A stretch of DNA of 22,796 nucleotides, from NCBI GenBank assembly GCA_910577655.1, contig CAJTOW010000071.1:1-22796 (forward strand), in the 5' to 3' direction. The translations under genes and the position numbers were made by a program. This DNA comes from an uncultured Lachnospiraceae bacterium. Lineage in GTDB: Bacteria; Bacillota; Clostridia; Lachnospirales; Lachnospiraceae. How positions within the stretch are numbered: the first letter of the stretch is position 1; each line of letters begins with the position of its first letter. Of the stretch, positions 6,915 through 14,005 are shown in pieces. The notes beneath the pieces were generated by a model. The model made no database searches and had not been told where the DNA came from. It worked only from the letters and a program-made list of their open reading frames with translations.

Positions 6915-7784
6915 TTAAGCCAGCGCATCCATCCCCAGCTTCAATGCCCCCAGGATTCCCTGATTATCATCAAGGGACGGCAGCACAATATAAGAATCCA
7001 TGTCCTGGAGCTTTTCTGTCACCAGATAACCGCCCAGCATTTCTGTCACCTTTGAACGGACCAGAGGCAACAGCTGCTCCTGGTGCATGACACCACCGCC
7101 CACAATGATCTTCTCAGGGGACAGCATCAGGATATAGTTGGTAATGGCATAAGCCAGATAATGTGCCTCCAGCTCCCACACCTCCGGCCGGTCTGCAAGC
7201 TCCACTCCCCTGGCTCCCCATCTGGCTTCTATGGCCGGACCGGCTGCCAGCCCTTCCAGACAGGCACCGTGGTAGGGACATTTGCCGCCATAATGGTCAT
7301 CCTCCCTGCGCGGGATCAGGATATGGCCGCCTTCCGGATGGAGCATCCCGTGAAGCAGCTTCCCATCCGCCAGCACTCCCACGCCTACTCCTGTCCCCAC
7401 TGTAATGTAGATCGCGGAATCCAGGCCCCTGGCACAGCCCCAGGTCGCCTCCCCCAGCATGGAACCATTGACATCTGTGTCAAATCCCACCGGAACCTTC
7501 AGCTGTTCACGGAAATATCCGCAGATATCATAGTTCTTCCAGGCCAGCTTGGGCGTAGTGGTGATGTAACCGTAGGTCCGGGAGTTCCGGTTCAGATCGA
7601 TGGGTCCGAAGCAGCCGATCCCCAGGGCCCTGACCTCCCATTTTCTGAAATACTCCGCCATGACTGGCATGGTGACCTCCGGTGTCTCTGTAGGAATGGA
7701 CATTCTGTCCAGAATCTCCCCCTTCTCGTTTCCCACAGCGCAGACCATCTTGGTTCCGCCTGCCTCCAATGCACCAAGGATCAT
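6915..7784 (-). CDS. ROK family sugar kinase (fructokinase)
   Basis: A 289-residue ROK-family kinase that would phosphorylate fructose to fructose-6-phosphate, of the GmuE/YdhR/ScrK-like group. The N-terminal phosphate-binding motif is E-A-G-G-T-K (7-12). F-D-T-D-V-N (101-106) supplies the presumed catalytic base Asp104. The second phosphate motif is V-G-T-G-V-G-V-G near 129-136. The ROK zinc site is complete: His154 in E-G-G-H, then C-P-Y-H-G-A-C (Cys169, His172, Cys175). The C-terminal I-I-V-G-G-G-V-M is the adenosine motif. The start ATG follows AGGAGGG closely. A sigma-A promoter lies at 7863-7891 and a cre-like element above it. The manA gene downstream fits joint use of fructose and mannose phosphates; exact hexose specificity cannot be read. 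Confidence 0.92.
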   Translation of the reverse strand: MILGALEAGGTKMVCAVGNEKGEILDRMSIPTETPEVTMPVMAEYFRKWEVRALGIGCFGPIDLNRNSRTYGYITTTPKLAWKNYDICGYFREQLKVPVGFDTDVNGSMLGEATWGCARGLDSAIYITVGTGVGVGVLADGKLLHGMLHPEGGHILIPRREDDHYGGKCPYHGACLEGLAAGPAIEARWGARGVELADRPEVWELEAHYLAYAITNYILMLSPEKIIVGGGVMHQEQLLPLVRSKVTEMLGGYLVTEKLQDMDSYIVLPSLDDNQGILGALKLGMDALA

Positions 7785-7862
7785 ATTGTTCCCTCCTTCT
7801 TTCTGAAATGTTCTCTCGGAATCCCCAAAAGGGATCCCCTCGCTTCTGTCCTGCTGCCCTCT

Positions 7863-7891
7863 ATTCTACACCAGATTCCCCTGTTTGTAAA
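7863..7891 (-). promoter_or_regulatory. Sigma-A-type promoter of the kinase-manA operon
   Basis: On the minus strand, -35 TTTACA (7886-7891), a 17-nt spacer, and -10 TAGAAT (7863-7868). It lies about 80 bases upstream of the kinase start. Confidence 0.7.
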
Positions 7892-7900
7892 ACAATGTCT

Positions 7901-7916
7901 AAATAAACGCTTGCAA
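7901..7916 (-). promoter_or_regulatory. Candidate cre (CcpA) site
   Basis: The minus strand reads TTGCAAGCGTTTATTT, which fits the cre consensus WTGNAARCGNWWNCA at 13 of 15 positions. It lies about 10 bases upstream of the -35, a place from which CcpA commonly acts. The sugar-kinase context supports carbon catabolite control; binding is inferred. Confidence 0.45.
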
Positions 7917-7920
7917 AAAG

Positions 7921-7949
7921 TAACAGTTCAAGGGGTATCTGGACTGTTG
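7921..7949. repeat. Intergenic palindrome, TAACAGTTCA family
   Basis: Arms TAACAGTTCA (7921-7930) and TGGACTGTTG (7940-7949), with two mismatched pairs, around a 9-nt spacer AGGGGTATC. It is wedged between the GntR terminator and the ROK kinase promoter. Confidence 0.7.
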
Positions 7950-7952
7950 CAC

Positions 7953-7990
7953 AAAAAAAGCACTGGCCCAGGATTTTCCCAGGCCAGCGC
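7953..7990 (-). terminator. Rho-independent terminator after the gntR-like gene
   Basis: In the minus-strand RNA, GCGCTGGCCTGG pairs across a short A-rich loop with CCTGGGCCAGTGC, followed directly by seven U. It marks the end of the hflK-hflC-gntR transcript. Confidence 0.85.
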
Positions 7991-8061
7991 CCCTCTATAT
8001 GCCTTCATATGCAGAAACAGTCCATCTGATACTATTCTCTGTTGATTTGTCTATCCGTCCT

Positions 8062-8784
8062 CTATGACCGCACACTGACGCTCTGCAGCTCAAAGCAGTC
8101 CGCACGGTGTCTCGACTTTGAATACTCGAAGATCCGCCCGTCATCCAGATAAGCGGTCTGCTCCACCTCCAATATAGGCAGCTGCCGGGTACCGATCTTC
8201 AGCCACTCCCGCTCCTGCTCGTCCGGCAGATCTGCGCGGACCACCCGGTGGGCGCTCTTGATCTTCAGCTTCAGTTCCTGCTCAATATAAGAATAGATGG
8301 AACCCTTGAGGACATCTTCTGTGATCCCGATGATAAAGTCCGTAGGCATATAAGTATACTCCACCACATGGGGATATCCGTCCACCAGACGGGTACGGCA
8401 GATATAGCAGACCACTGAGGTCCCTGATATCTGCAGCCGCTCCGCCACCTCTTCCGGTGCCCGCATCAGGGTGAAGGCATGGATGACAGAGGTCACCTCC
8501 CGCCCCTCATTGTCCCTGCTGAACCCGCCGAACTGCTGGGATCTGGCGAAGCCCTCCAGATTGCCGGTTCCTCCGGTTATGGCCTTGACAAAAGTACCAG
8601 CTCCCCGCCGTCTTGTGATCAGCCCTCTGTATACCAGAAGATCCAGGGCTTCCCGGACGGTGATCCGGGAAGCATCGTACTGTTTGCACAGCTCCATCTC
8701 CTGAGGCAGCTTCTCGTCGGCCCGGTAGACTCCCTTTTGGATCTTATTCTGAATATCCTCTGCGATTACCTCATATTTAAACAT
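8062..8784 (-). CDS. GntR/HutC family transcriptional regulator with UTRA domain
   Basis: A 240-residue repressor-type protein. Residues 1-70 are the GntR winged helix: Y-E-V-I-A-E-D-I-Q-N-K-I, then D-E-K-L-P-Q-E-M-E-L, S-R-I-T-V-R-E-A-L and R-R-R-G-A-G-T-F-V. The rest (about 90-235) matches a UTRA effector-binding domain, including V-E-Y-T-Y-M-P and the C-terminal F-E-Y-S-K-S-R-H-R-A-D-C-F. In this family the ligand is usually a sugar phosphate, amino sugar or small metabolite; it cannot be read here. The start at 8784 is chosen because the domain begins there and AAGGCGG lies about 7 bases upstream. An upstream ATG (8826) would overlap hflC and has no ribosome binding site. It follows hflC by 31 bases, so it is probably co-transcribed. 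It could also act on the kinase-manA operon just downstream. Confidence 0.9.
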   Translation of the reverse strand: MFKYEVIAEDIQNKIQKGVYRADEKLPQEMELCKQYDASRITVREALDLLVYRGLITRRRGAGTFVKAITGGTGNLEGFARSQQFGGFSRDNEGREVTSVIHAFTLMRAPEEVAERLQISGTSVVCYICRTRLVDGYPHVVEYTYMPTDFIIGITEDVLKGSIYSYIEQELKLKIKSAHRVVRADLPDEQEREWLKIGTRQLPILEVEQTAYLDDGRIFEYSKSRHRADCFELQSVSVRS

Positions 8785-8815
8785 TCCTGCCGCCTTCTTC
8801 CTGCAGGTACCTGCA

Positions 8816-9688
8816 TCAATATCCATAAAATATTTCCGCGATCGGCGAACTCTTGTCCAGGATCAGCGTATTGTTTCCATTCTTTAAAGAAGCCCTGGCC
8901 GCATCCAGAGAGCGGACAAAATTGTAGAAATCCGCCTTGCTGGCATCGTTGTAGGCATCGGAAAGGATCTGCATATACTGGGCTTCCCCCTCTGCGATGA
9001 TCTTCTCCGCCTGGGCCCTGGCTTCGGACTTCATCATAGATACTTCCTTGGTCGTATCGTTTTTAATCTTCTGGGCAGAAGAATTCCCCTGGGCCGTAAA
9101 GGATGCGGCGATATTGTTCCGCTCCGATATCATCCGGTCATAGACTGCCTGCTTGTTGTCGTCCGGCATGTCCAGGGATTTGGTCTCCACCGCCAGCACC
9201 TGGATCCCGTAGCCGTCCAGGGAATCACCGATATTCCCACTGATATCCAGGGCCAGCTTCCCGTTCCGGTTCTCAATGATCTCCGCCTGATCCATATTGG
9301 ATATGACCGATTTCATGGAGGAGAATACCGACGCCGAGATCCTGGACTGGGCCTGGGCCACCTGGCCATTGAGATGCCGGGTGAACAGCACCGGATCCGA
9401 AACCCTCCACAATACAAATGCATCCGCAATCATACTTTTCTTATCCCTGGTGATCACATCCGACTTGGGGATATCGTAGATCTGGAGAGCTTTGGGTACC
9501 GAAGCGCCGGACTGGATAAAAGGAATCTTAAAGGAAAGCCCTGGTGTCTCAACCACCCTCACGATCTCCCCAAACTGGCGGATCAGCTTATATTCGTCGG
9601 GATAGGTCACCACCAGGGACCCGCCAGCCAGAAGCAGCGCTCCGGCCAGCACCAGCGTACCAGACAGTCTTGCAATCACTTTCTTCAT
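8816..9688 (-). CDS. hflC: HflC-type SPFH/band 7 membrane protein
   Basis: A 290-residue protein with one N-terminal membrane segment (about 8-30), an SPFH/prohibitin domain (Y-K-L-I-R-Q-F-G-E-I-V, P-G-L-S-F-K-I-P-F-I, then the W-R-V-S-D-P block), and a C-terminal helical region rich in Ala, Glu and Lys (K-S-E-A-R-A-Q-A-E-K-I-I-A-E-G-E-A). This is the HflC pattern. In E. coli HflC with HflK forms a membrane cage around the FtsH protease and modulates turnover of membrane proteins. It overlaps the hflK stop by 4 bases (ATGA), the sign of translational coupling and of a fixed HflK-HflC ratio. It is slightly short compared with the E. coli protein, which is normal for Firmicutes homologues. Confidence 0.92.
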   Translation of the reverse strand: MKKVIARLSGTLVLAGALLLAGGSLVVTYPDEYKLIRQFGEIVRVVETPGLSFKIPFIQSGASVPKALQIYDIPKSDVITRDKKSMIADAFVLWRVSDPVLFTRHLNGQVAQAQSRISASVFSSMKSVISNMDQAEIIENRNGKLALDISGNIGDSLDGYGIQVLAVETKSLDMPDDNKQAVYDRMISERNNIAASFTAQGNSSAQKIKNDTTKEVSMMKSEARAQAEKIIAEGEAQYMQILSDAYNDASKADFYNFVRSLDAARASLKNGNNTLILDKSSPIAEIFYGY

Positions 9689-10839
9689 GGTGCCACCTCC
9701 TCTGCCGGGTCTTCTGTGCCTTCACGCCCCGCCTCCGTCTGGATGGCCCCGGTAAAGCTCTCAAGAGGAAGCAGGGTCTGAATCTCTCCCCCATCGGTCA
9801 GATACACCTTCATGGAAGGCAGAAGCTCCTCCATAGTCTCATAGAACATACGCTGTCTTGTGATCAGCGGATACTTGCTGTACTCGGCATACATCTGCTC
9901 AAAGCGTGCCACCTGCCCCATGGCTTCATTGATCCGGGCCTGCTTCTGGGCCTCGGCATTCTTGATGATCTGGTCGCACTCCGCCTCTGCCAGGGGAATC
10001 TTCTCATTACGGTCCTTATTGGCATTGTTTATGGCCGTCTCTTTGCCCTGCTTGGCATTCTCCACATTCTTGAAGGCGTTCATGACCTCCGCAGTGGGCG
10101 GAAACGCATCCTGGATGGTGATATTGACCACAGACAGGCCGATATCCTCCTGGATCATCCGGTTAGTCAGTTTCTCTTTGATCTCCGACTGAATCACCGC
10201 CTTGCCCGTGGTGATCACATCATCCACATTGTAGATGCCCACCGTATCCCGGATGTAGGACTGGGCCAGCATCTTTAAGGTTGCCTCCGGATCCACGGAG
10301 GAATAGAGATATTTTACCGGATCGCTGACCATATACTCCAGATAAAAGTCTGTATTGACAAAGTTGAAATCCTTGGTGATCATGATGGATTCCTCATCAA
10401 TGGTATCACCCGTCTCTACTACATAGCCGATAGGCATGCCTTTGATCCCTTTGGACACCCGGCGGACTCTCTGGATAAAAGGAATCTTGAAATGAAGCCC
10501 TGCCTGGGACTCGGCCTGGGCGCTGCCCAGGGTCGTGATCACCGCATAGTTTTCCTCATCTAGGACATAGTAGCAGTTCATACCGGCAAGAACCAGCAAA
10601 AGGATCAAAAGCAGGGACAATATTCCTCCGGTCACGCCCTTTTCTCTCACCGGCCTTCCGGTTGAGTCAAACCGTTCCGGTTTCTTCTGTTCCTGTTGTC
10701 CCTGTCCTGGTTCTTTTCCTCCCGGTCTGTTCTCCTGCCCTCCTGCCTCTTTCTTCTTTCTCTGGCCGAACAGACCGAAGAGCTGGTCGTAAGGATTCTG
10801 TCCGCCGAACAGATCGTTGCCAAAGGGATTCTGCTTCAT
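9685..10839 (-). CDS. hflK: HflK-type SPFH/band 7 membrane protein
   Basis: A 384-residue HflK homologue. A Gly/Pro/Gln-rich cytosolic N-terminus (about 1-65, N-P-F-G-N-D-L-F-G-G-Q-N-P-Y) is followed by one membrane helix near 69-91 and an SPFH domain (E-N-Y-A-V-I-T-T-L-G, G-L-H-F-K-I-P-F-I-Q). The C-terminal helices A-E-A-E-C-D-Q-I-I-K-N-A-E-A-Q-K-Q-A-R-I-N-E-A lead to a short Pro/Glu tail. It would form the hetero-oligomeric HflKC complex with its overlapping neighbour. The ATG at 10839 is preferred over the GTG six bases earlier because AAGAGG is properly spaced only from the former. It begins 48 bases after the AICAR transformylase with no terminator visible between them, although a -10-like TATACT (10865-10870, minus) could give it a promoter of its own. 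Confidence 0.92.
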   Translation of the reverse strand: MKQNPFGNDLFGGQNPYDQLFGLFGQRKKKEAGGQENRPGGKEPGQGQQEQKKPERFDSTGRPVREKGVTGGILSLLLILLLVLAGMNCYYVLDEENYAVITTLGSAQAESQAGLHFKIPFIQRVRRVSKGIKGMPIGYVVETGDTIDEESIMITKDFNFVNTDFYLEYMVSDPVKYLYSSVDPEATLKMLAQSYIRDTVGIYNVDDVITTGKAVIQSEIKEKLTNRMIQEDIGLSVVNITIQDAFPPTAEVMNAFKNVENAKQGKETAINNANKDRNEKIPLAEAECDQIIKNAEAQKQARINEAMGQVARFEQMYAEYSKYPLITRQRMFYETMEELLPSMKVYLTDGGEIQTLLPLESFTGAIQTEAGREGTEDPAEEVAP

Positions 10840-10887
10840 AGGCACGCCTCTTTTCTTTTTGAATAGTATACCCGGAACAGCACTTGA

Positions 10888-12066
10888 TTAATGATGGAAC
10901 AGCCGTATTCCGGTAAATGCCATGGCAATATTATACTTATTACAAGTTTCGATCACATGATCATCCCGGACAGAGCCTCCCGGCTGCGCAATATAGCGGA
11001 CACCGCTCTTGTAAGCACGCTCAATATTGTCTCCAAACGGGAAGAAAGCATCCGAACCAAGGGACACATCCGTCATCTTGTCCAGCCAGTCCCTTTTCTC
11101 CTGCCTGGTAAATACCGGCGGCTTCACCTTAAAGGTCTTTTCCCATACGCCGTCTGCCAGCACATCCATATACTCCTCACCGATATAGACATCTATGGCA
11201 TTGTCCCGGTCCGCACGTTTGATACCGTCCACGAACTGGAGTCCCAGAACCTGGGGTGCCTGACGCAAAAACCAGTTGTCCGCCTTCTGGCCTGCCAGTC
11301 TGGTGCAGTGCACCCGGGACTGCTGGCCCGCACCGATGCCGATAGCCTGACCGCCCCTGGCGTAGCAGACAGAGTTGGACTGGGTGTATTTCAAAGTGAT
11401 CAGCGAGATAACCAGATCGATCTTAGCCGCCTCCGGGATCTCCTTGTTGGCTGTGACCACATTGGCCAGAAGCTCTTTATTGATATCCAGATCATTCCGG
11501 CCCTGCTCGAAGACCACGCCGAATACCTGCTTTCGCTCAATCTTCTCAGGCTGGTAATGCTCATCTATCTGGATCACACAGTAGTTTCCGTTCTTTTTGG
11601 CTTTCAGGATCTCCAATGCCTCAGGCTCATAGCCGGGAGCGATGACACCGTCAGATACCTCCCGCTTAATCAGCTTCGCCGTATCCACATCACACACATC
11701 GGACAAGGATATAAAGTCACCAAAGGAAGACATCCTGTCTGCGCCCCTTGCCCTTGCGTAGGCGCTTGCCAGAGGAGACAGCTCTCCCATATCGTCCACC
11801 CAGTAGATCTTTGCCAGGGTCTCATCCAGAGGCAGTCCCACTGCCGCCCCCGCTGGGGACACATGCTTAAAGGAGGCCGCAGCAGGAAGCCCGACAGCGG
11901 CCTTCAGCTCCCGGACCAGCTGCCATCCGTTTAAGGCATCCAGCAGATTAATATAGCCAGGTCTCCCGCACAGCACCTGGATGGGGAGATCCTTCCCCTC
12001 ATTCATGAAGATCCTGGCAGGCTTCTGGTTAGGGTTACATCCGTATTTCAGTTCCATCTCGTTCAT
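10888..12066 (-). CDS. AICAR transformylase, stand-alone
   Basis: A 392-residue enzyme that formylates AICAR with 10-formyl-THF to give FAICAR, the penultimate step of IMP synthesis. It matches the C-terminal, transformylase half of bifunctional PurH: the catalytic Lys-His pair is in S-F-K-H-V-S-P-A-G-A-A (Lys67, His68). Other family motifs are K-Y-T-Q-S-N-S-V-C-Y-A near the middle, G-I-G-A-G-Q-Q-S-R-V and, near the C-terminus, S-D-A-F-F-P-F-G-D-N. The IMP cyclohydrolase half is absent; that activity is supplied by the adjacent upstream gene. The ATG has AGGAGAGAG upstream. The 170-base gap to the cyclohydrolase gene holds a palindrome but no terminator, so both should be on the ZTP-riboswitch transcript. 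Substrate and cofactor follow from the family. Confidence 0.95.
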   Translation of the reverse strand: MNEMELKYGCNPNQKPARIFMNEGKDLPIQVLCGRPGYINLLDALNGWQLVRELKAAVGLPAAASFKHVSPAGAAVGLPLDETLAKIYWVDDMGELSPLASAYARARGADRMSSFGDFISLSDVCDVDTAKLIKREVSDGVIAPGYEPEALEILKAKKNGNYCVIQIDEHYQPEKIERKQVFGVVFEQGRNDLDINKELLANVVTANKEIPEAAKIDLVISLITLKYTQSNSVCYARGGQAIGIGAGQQSRVHCTRLAGQKADNWFLRQAPQVLGLQFVDGIKRADRDNAIDVYIGEEYMDVLADGVWEKTFKVKPPVFTRQEKRDWLDKMTDVSLGSDAFFPFGDNIERAYKSGVRYIAQPGGSVRDDHVIETCNKYNIAMAFTGIRLFHH

Positions 12067-12200
12067 CTTATCTCTCTCCTGTTCATTGGCTTAATTAACT
12101 GGTACACATTTCCCATGTCCCACCGGTCAGATGGGCCGGGACGGCTGCTCCTGTACTTTCCGGACAACTCCTGGGAAAGACCCGGGCAGGCTCTGGATCG

Positions 12201-12229
12201 TAACAGTTCAGATATCCCTTGAACTGTTT
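12201..12229. repeat. Intergenic palindrome, TAACAGTTCA family
   Basis: Arms TAACAGTTCA (12201-12210) and TGAACTGTTT (12220-12229), 9 of 10 paired, spacer 9 nt. It lies between the IMP cyclohydrolase stop and the AICAR transformylase start, within what should be one transcript. No T run follows on the minus strand, so it is not an ordinary terminator. Confidence 0.75.
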
Positions 12230-12236
12230 TTCTGTA

Positions 12237-12950
12237 TCAGCTGTTCTTATTCACAATACGGCTTTCATATGTGCCGGTGACAAGATCGATATAGCGTACA
12301 AACAAAGAAACCTTATTCTCTTCATTAAGGCTGTCCCACATAAGAGTGGTACATGCACCCAGGGTATTAGGAATCTCTACTAATTTCGGCTCCCCCTCAA
12401 AGCTGGGAAGCGGATTCCCGTCATGCATATAGGTATGGATAAAATGTCCCTGTCCTGCTGCCGGATTCTCATAGGCAAAAGTAAAGCGGCTGCAGGAGTC
12501 TGGACTGCCACAGTTGCTCTTTAAAATGGACATGGCATAGTTGTAATGTCCCTTCTCAATATGCAGGATCCCGGAGATCCGGGGGGTATAATTTGGCGCG
12601 TCCGGCTCAAATTTCCGGCACCGCAGGGACTGCTCGAAGGTCATCTGTCTGTCCATCCCCTCATAGATGGTGTCAGTCTGGTCTCCGTTGGTCACGATGG
12701 TCTTATTCCCCAGGACACGGACCGGAGCATAGATAATCAGGCTGGGATCCTTAAGCTTCGCCGGATCAAAGGCCTGGGTACGGATCCCTTCCCCATCTGT
12801 CACAAAGATACGGTTGCGGCTGTTCTCGCTGCGTCCCATGATAAAATAGGCCATAGCCGCCTTTGTCCCGTCCGGGGTCTTGCCGATCACGATCCCCCGT
12901 CCCGGATATGCATTGTTCTTCAGTTCCTGTTCCAGAGACAACTTGTTCAT
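12237..12950 (-). CDS. IMP cyclohydrolase, archaeal PurO-like
   Basis: A 237-residue protein of the IMP_cyclohyd family (PF07826), which closes the ring of FAICAR to make IMP. The family N-terminal motif N-N-A-Y-P-G-R-G-I-V-I-G is present, followed by the internal A-M-A-Y-F-I-M-G-R-S-E-N-S-R-N-R and I-I-Y-A-P-V-R-V-L-G. This fold is unrelated to the cyclohydrolase half of bacterial PurH and was first known from archaeal PurO. In Clostridia it is paired with stand-alone transformylases, exactly as here. The start at 12950 is chosen because GAGGAG lies about 10 bases upstream; an ATG nine bases earlier is too close to it. A ZTP riboswitch and promoter precede it, so purine and one-carbon status should control it. 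Confidence 0.9.
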   Translation of the reverse strand: MNKLSLEQELKNNAYPGRGIVIGKTPDGTKAAMAYFIMGRSENSRNRIFVTDGEGIRTQAFDPAKLKDPSLIIYAPVRVLGNKTIVTNGDQTDTIYEGMDRQMTFEQSLRCRKFEPDAPNYTPRISGILHIEKGHYNYAMSILKSNCGSPDSCSRFTFAYENPAAGQGHFIHTYMHDGNPLPSFEGEPKLVEIPNTLGACTTLMWDSLNEENKVSLFVRYIDLVTGTYESRIVNKNS

Positions 12951-13027
12951 TCTTATCATTCTCCTCTCTTTCCTTTGTCCGGGTGTTCTTTATGCCTGCC
13001 GGTCTGAACCGGAGTCCTTTAAAAAGG

Positions 13028-13050
13028 TAACCGTTCAGCCTCCCCGAACT
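13028..13050. repeat. Degenerate palindrome, TAACCGTTCA family
   Basis: The left arm TAACCGTTCA (13028-13037) is followed after a short spacer by GAACTGC (13046-13052 region). The right arm is decayed. It lies in the leader between the riboswitch terminator and the IMP cyclohydrolase start. Confidence 0.45.
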
Positions 13051-13066
13051 GCTCCTTAAAAAGAAC

Positions 13067-13180
13067 AAAAAACCACCCGGGTACCACTTGCTTACGGCGC
13101 CCAGGCGGTCGGCATTGAATATCCACGTGCTCCCCCATGGTTCCCCATATCACTCCGCCAGTTGCACGCTTCGCAACAGT
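13067..13180 (-). promoter_or_regulatory. ZTP (pfl) riboswitch with terminator platform
   Basis: The minus-strand RNA carries the conserved ZTP aptamer blocks in order: AACUGGCGGA (13154-13163), GGGGGAGCACGUGG (about 13125-13138), and CCGCCUGGGC (13099-13108). The last block is the 3' strand of the aptamer pseudoknot domain. It can instead pair with CCCGGGUGG (13073-13081), followed by six U (13067-13072), to make a terminator. Ligand binding should therefore prevent termination. ZTP/ZMP accumulate when 10-formyl-THF is limiting, and the controlled genes are the enzymes that use AICAR (ZMP) and that cofactor. Confidence 0.92.
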
Positions 13181-13215
13181 TCCTGCACGGAGACGGTTGC
13201 TATCTTTCTCCCTTC

Positions 13216-13244
13216 ATCATACTGGATTCTCTCCGGGAATGCAA
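13216..13244 (-). promoter_or_regulatory. Sigma-A-type promoter of the riboswitch operon
   Basis: Minus strand: -35 TTGCAT (13239-13244), a 17-nt spacer and -10 TATGAT (13216-13221). Transcription would begin near 13209, about 40 bases before the aptamer. The promoter starts immediately after the stop codon of the DUF975 gene. Confidence 0.75.
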
Positions 13245-13251
13245 GTGTTTT

Positions 13252-13986
13252 TTATCTCTGCCCCGGTACCCTGCACAGATCCAGATAGAACTCCGCTATG
13301 GTAGCCGACTGGTAGGGATGGACGAAAAAAACTCCCAGTCCACACAACATACCTCCCAGAAGCAGCCATCCAAGAAAGGACAGCTCCAGCACAAAAAGTC
13401 TCCATTTGTGACCGTCCATCATCTGTGTACTGATGCGCAGGGCCTCCCTGTAAGGCAGATCCGGCGTCTCCGCCAGCAGATAAGGAACCAGACAATATTC
13501 ATAAGATTTGATAATGCCCGGAATGATCAGAAGGAATGTCCATAAGGTCTCAAACAGCCCTTTCATGAACATGACCTTCACCACATTCAGATAATTTCCC
13601 CTGGTAAAGCCGCTGAAAACCAGGCCCAGACCTGCGGACCTTTTCAGCTCCTGACTCTCCACGAAATACCGGCAGCTTCCTACCCGGATCACATTTCCCA
13701 CAAAGCTGCCCCAGAGGATTCCCAAAACCCACATGGTAGCGATCACCATCAGAAGGATTCCCAAAATCGCTACCCCTACACTAAAGGAGATATCCCCGTG
13801 GCCGGATCCGGCTCCACCTGGGGAACCGGAATTCAAAATCTTCTTTCCGCCGGAAATGCCGGACAAAGGATTCCCCCCGCCTGCACCTCCTAAAACCGTG
13901 GCAATGAGGCATACCAGAAATGCGCTCCAGTAATGGTTTCCCAGGCCGTCCAAAGCCCTTCTCTTTAATTCCGCCCTTGTCGTCAT
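13252..13986 (-). CDS. DUF975 family integral membrane protein
   Basis: A 244-residue membrane protein. The N-terminus R-A-E-L-K-R-R-A-L and the later P-G-I-I-K-S-Y-E-Y, P-Y-L-L-A-E-T-P and R-E-A-L-R-I-S-T-Q-M-M-D-G-H-K-W are characteristic of the DUF975 (PF06161) family. About five membrane segments are visible (approx. 24-36, 65-95, 135-155, 190-215 and near the end), and a Gly/Ser-rich loop lies at about 38-65. Function is unknown for the family. The start at 13986 has AGGAGGG 7 bases upstream and clears the permease stop by 19 bases, so the gene closes the ABC operon. An earlier ATG (14013) overlaps the permease and has no ribosome binding site. Confidence 0.85.
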   Translation of the reverse strand: MTTRAELKRRALDGLGNHYWSAFLVCLIATVLGGAGGGNPLSGISGGKKILNSGSPGGAGSGHGDISFSVGVAILGILLMVIATMWVLGILWGSFVGNVIRVGSCRYFVESQELKRSAGLGLVFSGFTRGNYLNVVKVMFMKGLFETLWTFLLIIPGIIKSYEYCLVPYLLAETPDLPYREALRISTQMMDGHKWRLFVLELSFLGWLLLGGMLCGLGVFFVHPYQSATIAEFYLDLCRVPGQR

Positions 13987-14005
13987 ACTTTTCCCTCCTT
14001 CTGTC

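Noticed and set aside
7083..8045. A 320-codon plus-strand open frame.
   Set aside because: It is the complement of the ROK kinase gene and continues through its promoter; the clear ROK motifs are on the other strand.
10891..11934. A 347-codon plus-strand open frame.
   Set aside because: It is antisense to the AICAR transformylase, whose catalytic motifs are plain on the minus strand.
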